A stretch of DNA of 64,000 nucleotides, taken from contig NZ_JAIUZI010000008.1 in the NCBI RefSeq assembly GCF_020171285.1, forward strand, positions 186,001-250,000, written 5' to 3'. The notes beneath the pieces were generated by a model that was given only the letters and a program-made list of their open reading frames with translations, ran no database searches and was not told the DNA's origin. Position 1 is the stretch's first letter, and the number at the start of each line of letters is the position of its first letter. Below are positions 51,782 through 60,516 of the stretch, piece by piece. This DNA is from Seohaeicola saemankumensis (GTDB lineage Bacteria > Pseudomonadota > Alphaproteobacteria > Rhodobacterales > Rhodobacteraceae). The translations under genes were made by a program, and so were the position numbers.

Positions 51782-52318
51782 ATGCGCCTGATCCCATTCA
51801 TCCTGCTTCTCCTGCCCACATCGCTTTTCGCCAATGACTGGGACGCCCTTGCACAACCCGGCGCGATCGCGATCATGCGGCATGCGCTGGCCCCTGGAAC
51901 GGGCGATCCCGCCACTTTCGAACTTGGGGATTGCGAAACCCAGCGGAACCTTGACGCGCGCGGCCGCAACCAGGCCCGCGCGATCGGTGCGGCCTTTCGG
52001 GAGCGTGGGATTTCGTTCGAACTGGTGCTGACGAGCCAATGGTGCCGGACCCGCGAAACTGCGGAACTTCTCAATCTCGGGCCAGTGGTCGAAGCCCCGG
52101 CATTGAATTCTTTTTTCGGCAGATACGAGCGACGAGACGGTCAGACCCGCGACACGCTCGCCTTGCTACAGGAACACGAGGGCCGCGTGATGCTTGTCAC
52201 GCACCAGGTCAATATTTCTGCCCTCTCGGGACAAGCGACGCGATCCGGTGAGGTCCTGATCATTCGGCAGCACGAGGGCGAAATCGAGGTTTTGGGCAGC
52301 ATCCTGTTGGATCCCTGA
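51782..52318 (+). CDS. Secreted histidine phosphatase family protein
   Basis: A 178-residue phosphoglycerate-mutase-fold protein with a short signal peptide (LIPFILLLLPTSLFAN). The phosphohistidine motif is IAIMRHALAPG (His33 or so), with an arginine in TSQWCRTRETAELL and the second histidine in MLVTHQVN. It probably removes phosphate from a small periplasmic or external compound. It sits between the prophage integrase module and the repressor, so it may be an accessory gene of the prophage. Confidence 0.85.
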   Translation: MRLIPFILLLLPTSLFANDWDALAQPGAIAIMRHALAPGTGDPATFELGDCETQRNLDARGRNQARAIGAAFRERGISFELVLTSQWCRTRETAELLNLGPVVEAPALNSFFGRYERRDGQTRDTLALLQEHEGRVMLVTHQVNISALSGQATRSGEVLIIRQHEGEIEVLGSILLDP

Positions 52319-52332
52319 GGTATCCCGCTCTC

Positions 52333-53037
52333 CTACCGGCTCGCAATGTCTCGCGATGGCATTTCACCCGAAATCTCCAGAATCAGTTTCCGCCGAATGG
52401 ACTCGGCCAGATCGGCTTCGCTGGTTGCGGTCACGACAAAGGCGCCAAGGCCGCCGATGATCTGCTCCTCATAAATGGCGCCGAGGTCCGGGTAGCGGGC
52501 CGGCGTGTCGCAGAACCTGCAAAGGATGGGCAACCCGTTGATCGTGATCCCGGCCGCGACCACCGCGTCGCGTGCAAACTGAATGGAGGGCCCGGAAAAG
52601 CTGTTGGGGCTGTCGCCCGAGAAATCGATGACCTTGCGCCATCCGTCGAACGCGTTTTGTTCGATCAGCCGCTTTCCATCGAGCAGGGCCGCACCGATTG
52701 CATTGCGGCCATAAGCCTGTCTCGGCGGTGCAATCAACGCGTCCGCAAATGCCTGTGCACTTTCGGGACCATCAATCCTGGTCCAATCGACAACAACCGC
52801 AGTGTTTGCCGCCCATTCAACATAGGTCACGGCGATTGCGCCGTAAGCGGTGTTGCCGATAGCGGAAAGAACGCGTGGATCGGTCAACGCCTCGGCATAT
52901 CCCTGCCTCTGAAACCGGATTTCTTCCTCTGAGATCGATCCGGAGGCATCGGCCAGCAAAACCAGTTCAAGGTCGACGTCTTGTGCAGCGACCGGGACCG
53001 CAAAAAGGAAGGTCAACAGGCAGGAAAAGACACGCAT
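52333..53037 (-). CDS. DUF1194 exported VWA-like protein
   Basis: A 234-residue protein with a signal peptide (VFSCLLTFLFAVPVAAQD) and a VWA-like DUF1194 domain: LVLLADASGSISEEEIRFQR near residue 25 is a MIDAS-type motif, and VIDFSGDSPNS follows near 135. A conserved cysteine pair (LCRFCDTPARYPD) sits near residue 175. The frame is open to 53055, but ATG 53037 begins directly at the signal peptide. Periplasmic, function unknown. It converges with the phosphatase gene (14-base gap). Confidence 0.85.
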   Translation of the reverse strand: MRVFSCLLTFLFAVPVAAQDVDLELVLLADASGSISEEEIRFQRQGYAEALTDPRVLSAIGNTAYGAIAVTYVEWAANTAVVVDWTRIDGPESAQAFADALIAPPRQAYGRNAIGAALLDGKRLIEQNAFDGWRKVIDFSGDSPNSFSGPSIQFARDAVVAAGITINGLPILCRFCDTPARYPDLGAIYEEQIIGGLGAFVVTATSEADLAESIRRKLILEISGEMPSRDIASR

Positions 53038-53110
53038 TTTGGAAGGGTAGCACAACTATGAACCCGAGCCACCAGTAACGGGCTTGTACGTAGCCTCAGC
53101 TTCCCGCCCT

Positions 53111-53788
53111 TCAAATCTCCCGCGCGAACCACCTGATCCGCCCGACGATGTGAACTTCCTCGGAGGACCGCTCATAAGGGCTGTAGAGCCGATTGTCGGA
53201 GATGATCCGCACTGCCGGCGGATCGCTGCTCGGCACATGTTCGAGCCGCTTGGCCACGAGCCCCACACCGTCGTCCAGCACGAAGATGCCGGGCGGGTTT
53301 GGCGTCCGCCGGGTCAGGTCGACCAGCACGGTATCGCCATCGCGCAGCGACGGTTCCATGCTGTCGCCCTCGACATGCATCATCCGCAGCTGCGACGGGC
53401 TGGCCTTGAGGCTCTCCTTGATCCAGGAGCGCCGGAAATGATAGGCGCGACCACTGTCTTCCTGGAACTCGTCGACAACCGCTCCGCCCCCCATGGACGG
53501 GCGGGCACCGGCATGGGCGATGGCCACGAATGCCTGGTCAGGGTTTTCGATGAAGGGAGAGACACCTTCCACTTCACCGATCCCATGCAGCAGCCAGTCG
53601 AGATCGACGCTCAGCAGTTCGGAGATTGTCGCGAGTTTTTCCCGGCTGGGATGCGCCGAACGCCCGCGCAGGATGTCGTAGACGAAGGATCGGTTCACGC
53701 CGGCCTTCTCGGCGAGATGCGCCGGGGTGATGTCCAATTGCCGCGCCCGGGCACGCAGACGATCGGCGAGGGTATGATGTGCGGTCAT
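53111..53788 (-). CDS. Phage repressor, XRE-S24 (CI/LexA-like)
   Basis: A 225-residue repressor. The XRE-type HTH spans about residues 8-65 (ITPAHLAEKAGVNRSFVYDIL). The S24 peptidase domain follows, with catalytic serine in HVEGDSMEPSL and the lysine in GVGLVAKRLEH, so it should self-cleave when RecA is activated. It likely keeps the prophage silent by binding the region at 53816-53864 and faces the first gene of the rightward early set. Confidence 0.93.
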   Translation of the reverse strand: MTAHHTLADRLRARARQLDITPAHLAEKAGVNRSFVYDILRGRSAHPSREKLATISELLSVDLDWLLHGIGEVEGVSPFIENPDQAFVAIAHAGARPSMGGGAVVDEFQEDSGRAYHFRRSWIKESLKASPSQLRMMHVEGDSMEPSLRDGDTVLVDLTRRTPNPPGIFVLDDGVGLVAKRLEHVPSSDPPAVRIISDNRLYSPYERSSEEVHIVGRIRWFAREI

Positions 53789-53815
53789 GCTGTCCCCAGC
53801 GGTCTGTGGATAATA

Positions 53816-53864
53816 TTAGGACAAAATAGGATTGCCTCGACTCTGTCAAGAAGATAGGAACAAA
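53816..53864. promoter_or_regulatory. Repressor promoter/operator region
   Basis: On the minus strand TTGACA (53849-53844) precedes a 17-base spacer and TTTTGT (53826-53821), a likely promoter for the repressor. TAGGA-type units repeat at 53817 (TAGGACAAAA), 53827 (TAGGATTGCC) and 53855 (TAGGAACAAAA) and may be repressor half-sites. The repeats overlap the promoter and lie 33 bases before the divergent gene at 53897. Confidence 0.55.
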
Positions 53865-53896
53865 AGGCAAACAAAAGTGCCGCGATTGGAATCTGA

Positions 53897-54586
53897 ATGG
53901 GGCGTATCCGGAAGGCATATTACACACTCGACGAGCTCGTCGAGATCTGGCGATTCCCCGAAGCGGATCTCCGCTATGTCGTGGAGAACGACCTGCTCGG
54001 GCTCTCGTTCCGCCTCGTTGGCTCCTGGGCGGAAGTGGGCGAATATGAGTCCACCGAAGAGGGGGACTGGTTCTCAGTGCCGCATGAACACCTCCGCTAT
54101 GACGGGCTCGTGGATCTCCACAAGCGCGACGCGATCGCGCTCTTGCGGGATGGTCGGGTAGAGGTTGCGCATTTCGCAATACGCCCCAACGGCTATGCGT
54201 TGCTCCTGCGCGACGAGGAATACGTTGTAGTGAACCGGGGCGATGTGCTGATCCGCTCCGAGGAACGGCACCGCTTCGAAACCGAGGTGATGTCGTCTCT
54301 GATGGCTCCGGTCGAAACCCCCAAGTTATTTGAAAACTTCACCTATCAAGGCCGGACCTATCGCTTCACTCCGACCCAGGCCAGGGTTCTGGCATTTTTT
54401 TTCGAAGCGGGTCAGTCCGGCAAGCCATGGCAGCGCGGAAAGGTGGCTCTGACCGCCGCTGGATCGAGTTCATTGAAAATGGGCGATCTGTTCAAGCGCC
54501 AACCGGAATGGCGCGATATCGTCGAGCATGACGGTCGCGGCAGCTATCGGTTGGTCCCCGGTCTCTTGCGCCGACAGGCGGCCTGA
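53897..54586 (+). CDS. Hypothetical phage protein divergent from the repressor
   Basis: A 229-residue protein without a recognised domain. The N-terminal part contains YYTLDELVEIWRFPEADLRY, suggestive of a helix-turn-helix, and the last 80 residues contain FTPTQARVLAFFFEAGQSG and GDLFKRQPEWRDIV, which resembles a winged-helix regulator. It faces the repressor across the operator region and ends before a strong terminator, so it may be an antirepressor- or Cro-like control gene. Function not known. Confidence 0.7.
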   Translation: MGRIRKAYYTLDELVEIWRFPEADLRYVVENDLLGLSFRLVGSWAEVGEYESTEEGDWFSVPHEHLRYDGLVDLHKRDAIALLRDGRVEVAHFAIRPNGYALLLRDEEYVVVNRGDVLIRSEERHRFETEVMSSLMAPVETPKLFENFTYQGRTYRFTPTQARVLAFFFEAGQSGKPWQRGKVALTAAGSSSLKMGDLFKRQPEWRDIVEHDGRGSYRLVPGLLRRQAA

Positions 54587-54623
54587 GCGCACCGCCTTTC
54601 TGAAGCCTGTCCCGTTTATCTTT

Positions 54624-54647
54624 GCCCGCCGAGGAGGCGGGCTTTTT
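54624..54647 (+). terminator. Rho-independent terminator after 53897-54586
   Basis: GCCCGCC (54624-54630), a five-base loop and GGCGGGC (54636-54642) are followed by TTTTT (54643-54647). This is a short, GC-rich stem with a U-run, 38 bases after the stop of the preceding phage gene. Confidence 0.88.
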
Positions 54648-54864
54648 GATTCGTGGTGCGGCAGGTTTTGACCATTCGGGTGTGTGCTGCAGGGCAGACG
54701 TAAAGGGCGACGCCGGGGGGACACGGGGGCGACGTGTCTCCTGTCCAGACCGACGCGCATTGTTTTTGCCAGAGAAAAGAAATCGCGTTTGTCTGCCACG
54801 TGTCCGCCGACGTCCTATCCTGTCCTGACGCAGTCTCTTCTCAGCATAACGAGAGGAGACACCG

Positions 54865-55161
54865 ATGCCGCAGAAGCATTGTCTGAACCAGAAGGAACTG
54901 GCCCGGCGCTGGGGAATTTCTCACCGCACGTTGGAACGCTGGCGCTACACTGGCCTGGGACCGGCCTTCCTGAAGCTTGGCGGTCGTGTGCTGTACCGGC
55001 TGCCGGATATCGAGGCCTTCGAGCAGAGCCAGCTCCAGCGCACCTTCGCGATCAGCAAGGCCGTCGCTCGAGTGGAGCAGGCGCCGCGCCGTCTGACCGC
55101 CGATCCGGCCAGAGCGACCGGCCCTGCCGATCCGTTCCATCGGGTCGCGCGGGCATGCTGA
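54865..55161 (+). CDS. HTH DNA-binding protein (excisionase-like)
   Basis: A 98-residue protein with a MerR/excisionase-type helix-turn-helix: LNQKELARRWGISHRTLERW, then RYTGLGPAFLKLGGRVLYRL and the wing DIEAFEQSQL. Such proteins bind DNA in excision or early regulation. A basic tail follows. First gene of a tightly packed rightward early operon, preceded by a GAGAGGAGA site. The next gene overlaps its stop. Confidence 0.8.
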   Translation: MPQKHCLNQKELARRWGISHRTLERWRYTGLGPAFLKLGGRVLYRLPDIEAFEQSQLQRTFAISKAVARVEQAPRRLTADPARATGPADPFHRVARAC

Positions 55162-55511
55162 TGGTAATCCCGAGCCATGTCAGGCGGCCCTTGTCCGAGC
55201 CACGCCTCAGCGACATCGCCTTCTGTGCCTGGATCAGCCAGGCAGGCCCCGGGGAATGCCTCGAGTATCACCGCGGTTTTCTCGGCATCGACGTCACACC
55301 CGGGATCTCGCTGCTGCCGGAGACAGAGCGTCCTAGCCTCTGTGATCTCGCGCAAATGGCGCTGCGGGCCTTCGAGGCTGGTCTTGTTCACCTGGTGCAG
55401 GTGCGCCTCGGCCCGGACCGCTTCGCCTATCTCGCCATCGCCCGCCGGCGGTCCCGCAGCGCGGAGGCGTCACTGTCACGGGTGCTTCTGCCGGACCCGG
55501 AGGCTGCGTGA
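55161..55511 (+). CDS. Hypothetical phage protein
   Basis: A 116-residue protein starting MVIPSHVRRPLSEPRLSD; the middle contains GECLEYHRGFLGID and LVQVRLGPDRFAYLAIARR. No known domain is recognised. ATG 55161 overlaps the previous stop (TGATG); an in-frame ATG at 55155 is possible. The stop overlaps the next ATG by one base, so it is part of a coupled operon. Function unknown. Confidence 0.62.
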   Translation: MVIPSHVRRPLSEPRLSDIAFCAWISQAGPGECLEYHRGFLGIDVTPGISLLPETERPSLCDLAQMALRAFEAGLVHLVQVRLGPDRFAYLAIARRRSRSAEASLSRVLLPDPEAA

Positions 55512-56044
55512 TGTCCACTTTTCAATCCCTGTTTGCCATCCTTGGAGACCCGTACATGCCCTTTCCCGAGAATGCCCCGACGGCGGACGATCTGCTGTCA
55601 TTGAGTTCAACCGAGATTGCCGACCTTCCGGTCGAATTGCTCGCGGTGCTGCAGCGCGAAATCGACGAGCAACTGAAGGCTGTAAAGACGGCCAAGACCC
55701 GGCTCGACAGCGCTCTGACCGTCCGCTACGCCGCCCGCGCAGACGAAGAGCGGCGGGCCGCGGGCAAGGACACCGGCACAGTCCGTTTCGATGATGGCGA
55801 CTTCACCGTCGTCGCGGATCTGCCGAAGCGGGTCGAATGGGATCAGGATCGCCTCGCCGCCATGGTCGAGCGTATTCGCGCCGCCGGGGATGACCCGACC
55901 GAATATGTCGACATCAGCTTCAAGGTGCCCGAGCGAAAATACACTGCCTGGCCGGATGCGATCCGTACCGGGTTCGAGCCCGCGCGTACCGTGAAGGTCG
56001 GTGCACTCAAGGTCACGATCGAGCCGAGTGAGGCCGCGAAATGA
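55511..56044 (+). CDS. Hypothetical phage protein with coiled-coil
   Basis: A 177-residue protein. The N-terminal half has a helical segment (ELLAVLQREIDEQLKAVKTA) likely to form a coiled coil. The C-terminal half is beta-rich, with RKYTAWPDAIRTGFEPARTV. No catalytic motif is recognised. It overlaps the preceding stop by one base and the next start by four (ATGA). A later start at 55556 would also be in frame. Possibly part of phage DNA metabolism because of its neighbours; unproved. Confidence 0.62.
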   Translation: MSTFQSLFAILGDPYMPFPENAPTADDLLSLSSTEIADLPVELLAVLQREIDEQLKAVKTAKTRLDSALTVRYAARADEERRAAGKDTGTVRFDDGDFTVVADLPKRVEWDQDRLAAMVERIRAAGDDPTEYVDISFKVPERKYTAWPDAIRTGFEPARTVKVGALKVTIEPSEAAK

Positions 56045-56808
56045 CCGCGCCTGCTCCCATTCCATCGAGTGTTCCGGATCTCCCCGGACTGATTGACCGG
56101 GCGGCAACCATGCTGGCCAACGCCAAGACGGCTGCCGAGGTGCTCGAAGCCCGTGAAGCTGCCGGGCTTGCCTACGATGTCGCCAAACGGGCCGCACGTT
56201 TGAAAAACGCCAAGTCTGCGCATGATGATCTGATCGCCGCCGCCCATCGCGCGCAGGCCGACGCGCTGGAAATCGAAGCCGCCGCCAAGCGGCGACTGGC
56301 CGATGAATATGATGCGGCCCAGGACCGCGGCGAGGTTGCGGGCCGGTCTCGGAGCTGCGTTGGCGCCGACAACGCACCTGCAACCGCCGCCGACCTCGGA
56401 CTACGCCGTGACCAGATCCATGAAGCGCGTCGTCTGCGTGATGCCGAGGCTGCTGACCCAGGCATCGTGCGCCGCACCCTCGACGAGAAACTCGAGCGTG
56501 GTGAAGATCCGAGCCGGGCCGCGCTGCGCAAGATGGTGGTCGATGCCGCCATGCGGGGTATGCGCCCTCAGCGCAAACCCAGTCGCCGGAACCCGCTCTA
56601 TGTCCCGCCGACGCCGCAACAGGCCGCCTGGCAGCATGTCACCGGTACGTTCCGCGCCTTCGCAGAATGGGCCTCGGACGACACGCTCGCCTTGGCCCGC
56701 GAGGGCATGAACGAGGCCCAGGGCAGCCAGTTTCACCATCTAGACGTCGCCGCCATCGCCGCGGGGTCGAAAGCCTTCACCAAGATCAAGGAGTGGTTCG
56801 ATGCTTGA
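56041..56808 (+). CDS. Hypothetical phage protein, helical
   Basis: A 255-residue protein, mainly helical and rich in Ala and charged residues; a long coiled-coil-like stretch covers about residues 30-110 (AKTAAEVLEAREAAGLAYDV and AHRAQADALEIEAAAKRRLA). The C-terminal half holds DRGEVAGRSRSCVGADNAPA and a Trp-rich segment. ATG overlaps the previous stop by four bases. No domain is recognised; it could be a scaffold or DNA-binding accessory protein. Confidence 0.6.
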   Translation: MTAPAPIPSSVPDLPGLIDRAATMLANAKTAAEVLEAREAAGLAYDVAKRAARLKNAKSAHDDLIAAAHRAQADALEIEAAAKRRLADEYDAAQDRGEVAGRSRSCVGADNAPATAADLGLRRDQIHEARRLRDAEAADPGIVRRTLDEKLERGEDPSRAALRKMVVDAAMRGMRPQRKPSRRNPLYVPPTPQQAAWQHVTGTFRAFAEWASDDTLALAREGMNEAQGSQFHHLDVAAIAAGSKAFTKIKEWFDA

Positions 56809-57280
56809 CAGCCAGTCAGCAGCCTTTGCCGAACGCGTCTGGGAGGTGGCCTCCCAACTCGGCAATAATGCCCCGAAAATAGCCGACGACATCATGGGCG
56901 CGGCCTTCCCGCTGACCTGTTCGCAGGCACGGGCGGAAGGCGCGATGCGCATGCTGCGCACCGGGATCATTTCCGAAGTGAAACGGATCCTGCGCAACCG
57001 GTGTGATGGGCTGACCCAGACGGATTTCGCCGACCGCTGCGATGCCTTCGCGCCCCTCGTCACTGACCTGCGCTCGAAGTCTTACTTCGTCGAAAGCGCC
57101 GAGGAATACGTCGTGGTCCCGGACCTGATCGAAGACCCCGATTTGCTCAATGACGCGCGCCAGTTCATGCGCCGCAAGGGGCTTGAATGCCTGGCCGAGG
57201 CCGACCGCCTCGATGCGCTTTACACCGCTGTGACCGGCAACACCTGTGCCGCCGATATGACTGGTGAGGTGCTGGCATGA
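56801..57280 (+). CDS. Hypothetical phage protein
   Basis: A 159-residue protein, helical and charged: FAERVWEVASQLGNNAPKIA, then FADRCDAFAPLVTDLRSKSY and EYVVVPDLIEDPDLLNDARQ. No recognised domain. The first eight bases overlap the preceding gene and the end overlaps the next start (ATGA), so all of these genes are probably translated from one message. Function unknown. Confidence 0.6.
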   Translation: MLDSQSAAFAERVWEVASQLGNNAPKIADDIMGAAFPLTCSQARAEGAMRMLRTGIISEVKRILRNRCDGLTQTDFADRCDAFAPLVTDLRSKSYFVESAEEYVVVPDLIEDPDLLNDARQFMRRKGLECLAEADRLDALYTAVTGNTCAADMTGEVLA

Positions 57281-58170
57281 CTGGCGCGCTTCCCATCATC
57301 ACCGCCGATCAGCGCATGGCGGAACCGCGCGGCATCAAGGGGGTGATCTTTGGCCGCTCGGGGATTGGCAAAACCAGCCTTCTCTGGACACTGCGGAACT
57401 CCACCACGCTGTTCTTCGACCTCGAAGCCGGTGATCTGGCCATCGAGGGTCTGGCAATCGACGCAATTCGGCCGCGCACCTGGACGGAATGCCGGGACTT
57501 CGCGGTCTTCATCGGCGGGCCGAACCCTGCGCTGCGCGACGATCAGGTGTACAGCGCCGCCCATTATGCCACCGTTTGTCAAAGGTTCGGCGACCCAGCA
57601 GCGCTCGATCGATACGACACCGTGTTCATCGACTCGATCACCGTGGCCGGGCGGCTCTGCTTCCAATGGTGCAAGGGCCAGCCCGAGGCGCATTCAGAAA
57701 AAACCGGGAAGCCCGATGTGCGCGGTGCCTATGGGTTGCACGGGCGCGAGATGATCGCGTGGCTGACCCATCTGCAGCACACGCGCGGCAAGAACATCTG
57801 GTTTGTCGGCATCCTCGACGAGAAGCTCGACGACTTCAATCGCAAGGTCTTCGCGCCGCAGATCGATGGCAGCAAGACTGGCCTCGAACTGCCAGGGATC
57901 GTCGATCAGGTCATCACCATGGCTGAGATCAAGGGCGACGGAGATCAGCTGCAACGCGGTTTTGTCTGCCAGACCCTGAACCCTTGGGGTTACCCGGCCA
58001 AGGACCGGTCCGGCCGTCTCGATCTGATCGAACCTCCGCATCTGGGTCAGCTGATGGACAAGATCCGCGGCCCGCTCGCGCCCGCTGAACGCCGCCTGAC
58101 CTACCAGCCACCGCAGCTTCCGAAGCCGTCCCCTGCGGCGGTTGACACCCCCAATGCTTCCTCCAACTGA
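57277..58170 (+). CDS. Phage P-loop ATPase (AAA family)
   Basis: A 297-residue nucleotide-binding protein. The Walker A motif GRSGIGKTSLLW (about residues 25-36) is followed by TTLFFDLEAGDLAI and a Walker B-like segment DTVFIDSITVAG (about 113). RecA-like ATPases of this type are found in phage recombination modules together with ssDNA-binding proteins and helicases. Its neighbours here are exactly of that kind. A role in homologous recombination or replication initiation of the phage is inferred. Confidence 0.82.
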   Translation: MTGALPIITADQRMAEPRGIKGVIFGRSGIGKTSLLWTLRNSTTLFFDLEAGDLAIEGLAIDAIRPRTWTECRDFAVFIGGPNPALRDDQVYSAAHYATVCQRFGDPAALDRYDTVFIDSITVAGRLCFQWCKGQPEAHSEKTGKPDVRGAYGLHGREMIAWLTHLQHTRGKNIWFVGILDEKLDDFNRKVFAPQIDGSKTGLELPGIVDQVITMAEIKGDGDQLQRGFVCQTLNPWGYPAKDRSGRLDLIEPPHLGQLMDKIRGPLAPAERRLTYQPPQLPKPSPAAVDTPNASSN

Positions 58171-58183
58171 AAGGACCCGAGCC

Positions 58184-58843
58184 ATGTCTCTCTGGAACGA
58201 TTTCAACGACGCGCAGTCGAATGCCAATGTCATCCCCAAAGGCACGCTCGCCAAAGTGCGCCTGACCATCCGTCCGGGCGGATTTGACGATCACTCTCAG
58301 GGCTGGACCGGCGGCTACGCCAAGCGTGGCAACACCGGGGCGGTGTTTCTCGATGCCGAATACACCGTGCTTGATGGGCCTTACGCCAAGCGCAAGATCT
58401 GGTCGATGATCGGGCTCTACAGCCCGAAAGGCCCGGACTGGGCCAACATGGGGCGCAGCCTCATCCGGGGCATCCTGAACTCGTCGCATGGGCTCTCGGA
58501 CAAGGACAAATCTCCTGAAGCGCAGGCGGCACGGCGCATCAACGGCTTTGCCGATCTCGATGGTCTGGAATTTGTCGCGCGGATCGATATCGGCACCGAC
58601 ACCAATGGGGACGAGAAGAACGAGATCCGCAATGCGGTGACGCCCGATCACAAGGAATACGCCCGGATCATGGGGGGATCGGCCCCCATGGCCTCTGCGC
58701 CGTCCTATGCGCAGCCCCAAACCCAGCCGGGGTATGCCCCCTCGACGCCCAACTATGGAGCGCCCACGCATCAGGGACAACCGCAGCAGCCGCAACAGGC
58801 GCCGGCGCCCGGGTTTACCGGCCGCCCGAGCTGGGCAGAGTGA
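58184..58843 (+). CDS. Probable phage single-stranded DNA-binding protein
   Basis: A 219-residue protein. The N-terminal domain (about residues 1-150) is beta-rich with SNANVIPKGTLAKVRLTIRP and a KRKIWSMIGLYSPKG block, typical of a DUF669-like phage protein that may bind ssDNA. The C-terminal tail is proline/glutamine-rich and unstructured (GAPTHQGQPQQPQQAPAPG), ending in acidic WAE, like SSB tails. Order P-loop ATPase, this gene, helicase supports a replication/recombination role. Start ATG 58184 follows AAAGGA. The assignment is by context. Confidence 0.68.
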   Translation: MSLWNDFNDAQSNANVIPKGTLAKVRLTIRPGGFDDHSQGWTGGYAKRGNTGAVFLDAEYTVLDGPYAKRKIWSMIGLYSPKGPDWANMGRSLIRGILNSSHGLSDKDKSPEAQAARRINGFADLDGLEFVARIDIGTDTNGDEKNEIRNAVTPDHKEYARIMGGSAPMASAPSYAQPQTQPGYAPSTPNYGAPTHQGQPQQPQQAPAPGFTGRPSWAE

Positions 58844-58854
58844 GGCCAAATCCC

Positions 58855-60516
58855 ATGCGTTTGCGTCCCCGCCAGAAACTCTTCGTCGAGCGCAGTCTTG
58901 CTGCGCTCGCCACCCGAGCCAATACGCTCGGCATCGCCCCGACCGGGGCGGGCAAAACGATCATGCTCTCGGCGGTCACTGGCGAAAGCATCGGCAACAG
59001 TGGCGCCAAGGCCTGCGTGCTGGCCCATCGCGATGAACTGACGGCGCAGAACCGCGCCAAGTTCCAGCGCGTGGTGCCGGGCGTCGCCACATCGGTCATC
59101 GATGCCACGGAGAAGTCCTGGGGCGGCCAGGTCGCCTTCGCCATGGTGCCGACGCTGGCGCGGGCCTCGAACCTGGCCGACATGCCGCGCCTCGACCTGC
59201 TGGTCGTCGACGAGGCGCACCATGCGGTGGCCGACAGCTACCGCCGCATCATCGACCGTGTGCGCGAGGCTAACCCCGACGCGCGGATCTTCGGGGTCAC
59301 GGCGACGCCGAACCGGGGCGACAGGAAGGGGCTGCGGGAGGTCTTCGACAATGTCGCAGATCAGGTCAGGCTTGGCGAGCTGATTGCCTCCGGGCACCTG
59401 GTGCCGCCGCGCACCTTTGTCATCGACGTGGGCGTGCAGGACAAGCTCAAAGCCGTGCGCAAGACCGTGTCGGATTTCGACATGGCGGAAGTGGCCGAAA
59501 TCATGGACCGCGCGCCGATCACCGAGGAGGTGATCCGCCACTGGCAAGAAAAGGCGGCAGGCCGCCCGACAGTCGTGTTCTGCTCGACCGTGGCGCATGC
59601 AGCCCATGTGGCCGAAGCCTTCAATGCGGCCGGCATCCCCGCTGGCCTGATCCATGGCGATCTGCCCGGAGAGGAACGGCGCAATATCCTTGCCGCCTTC
59701 GCCCGCGGCGAAATCCGCGTCATCACCAACGTGGCGGTGCTCACGGAAGGCTGGGACCATCCGCCCACCTCCTGCGTCGTGCTGCTGCGCCCCAGTTCCT
59801 ACAAATCGACCATGATCCAGATGGTGGGCCGGGGCTTGCGGACCGTCGATCCCACCGAGTTCCCCGGCGTTGTGAAAACCGACTGCATCGTTCTCGACTT
59901 CGGTACCTCGAGCCTGACCCATGGCACGCTGGAACAGGATGTCGATCTCGACGGCAGCGCTGGAACCGGCGCCGCCCCGACAAAGACCTGCCCGGGGTGC
60001 GACGCCGAAATTCCGCTGGGCTGCCGGGAATGTCCGATCTGCGGCGAAGTGCTAGTCGACGAAGAGGATGAAGCTGAAACCCGCGAGAGCGCACTTGGCG
60101 GGGCATTGTCTGGCTTCGTCATGACGGAAATCGACCTCTTGAAGCGCTCGAGCTTCGAATGGGTTGATCTCTTCGGGTCCGAGGATGCGCTGATGGCCAC
60201 GGGCTTCACGGCCTGGGGTGGCATCTTCTGGATGGAGGGCCTCTGGTATGCAGTTGGTGGTGGCAAAGGTGAGACGCCCCATCTCCTCGGCGTCGGTGAA
60301 CGCGCCATTTGCCTCGCTCAGGCTGACGACTGGCTGAACACCCACGAGACCGACGAAAGCGCCTTCAAGACGCGCGGCTGGCTGAACCAGCCCGCCACCG
60401 AAAAGCAGCTGCAGTACCTCAGAAGCCCGTGGAATGCATGCGCCGGCCGATCCTCAACAATTCGAGTCCAGGTCAGGCGATCTACGAGCCCTTCATGGGA
60501 TCGGGCACCACGCTGA
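58855..60516 (+). CDS. DEAD-type helicase, C-terminus replaced by deletion junction
   Basis: The first about 520 residues form a superfamily 2 helicase: Q-motif/Walker A IAPTGAGKT, motif II DEAHHAV, motif III VTATPNR and motif VI QMVGRGLRT, followed by a zinc ribbon CPGCDAEIPLGCRECPICG. The reading frame then passes the junction at about 60420 (after EKQLQYL) and runs 31 more codons in the wrong frame of a methyltransferase remnant. The normal helicase C-terminus is missing. Zinc-ribbon and helicase domains look intact, so it may still be made. A GTG at 58840 is an alternative start. Confidence 0.85.
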   Translation: MRLRPRQKLFVERSLAALATRANTLGIAPTGAGKTIMLSAVTGESIGNSGAKACVLAHRDELTAQNRAKFQRVVPGVATSVIDATEKSWGGQVAFAMVPTLARASNLADMPRLDLLVVDEAHHAVADSYRRIIDRVREANPDARIFGVTATPNRGDRKGLREVFDNVADQVRLGELIASGHLVPPRTFVIDVGVQDKLKAVRKTVSDFDMAEVAEIMDRAPITEEVIRHWQEKAAGRPTVVFCSTVAHAAHVAEAFNAAGIPAGLIHGDLPGEERRNILAAFARGEIRVITNVAVLTEGWDHPPTSCVVLLRPSSYKSTMIQMVGRGLRTVDPTEFPGVVKTDCIVLDFGTSSLTHGTLEQDVDLDGSAGTGAAPTKTCPGCDAEIPLGCRECPICGEVLVDEEDEAETRESALGGALSGFVMTEIDLLKRSSFEWVDLFGSEDALMATGFTAWGGIFWMEGLWYAVGGGKGETPHLLGVGERAICLAQADDWLNTHETDESAFKTRGWLNQPATEKQLQYLRSPWNACAGRSSTIRVQVRRSTSPSWDRAPR

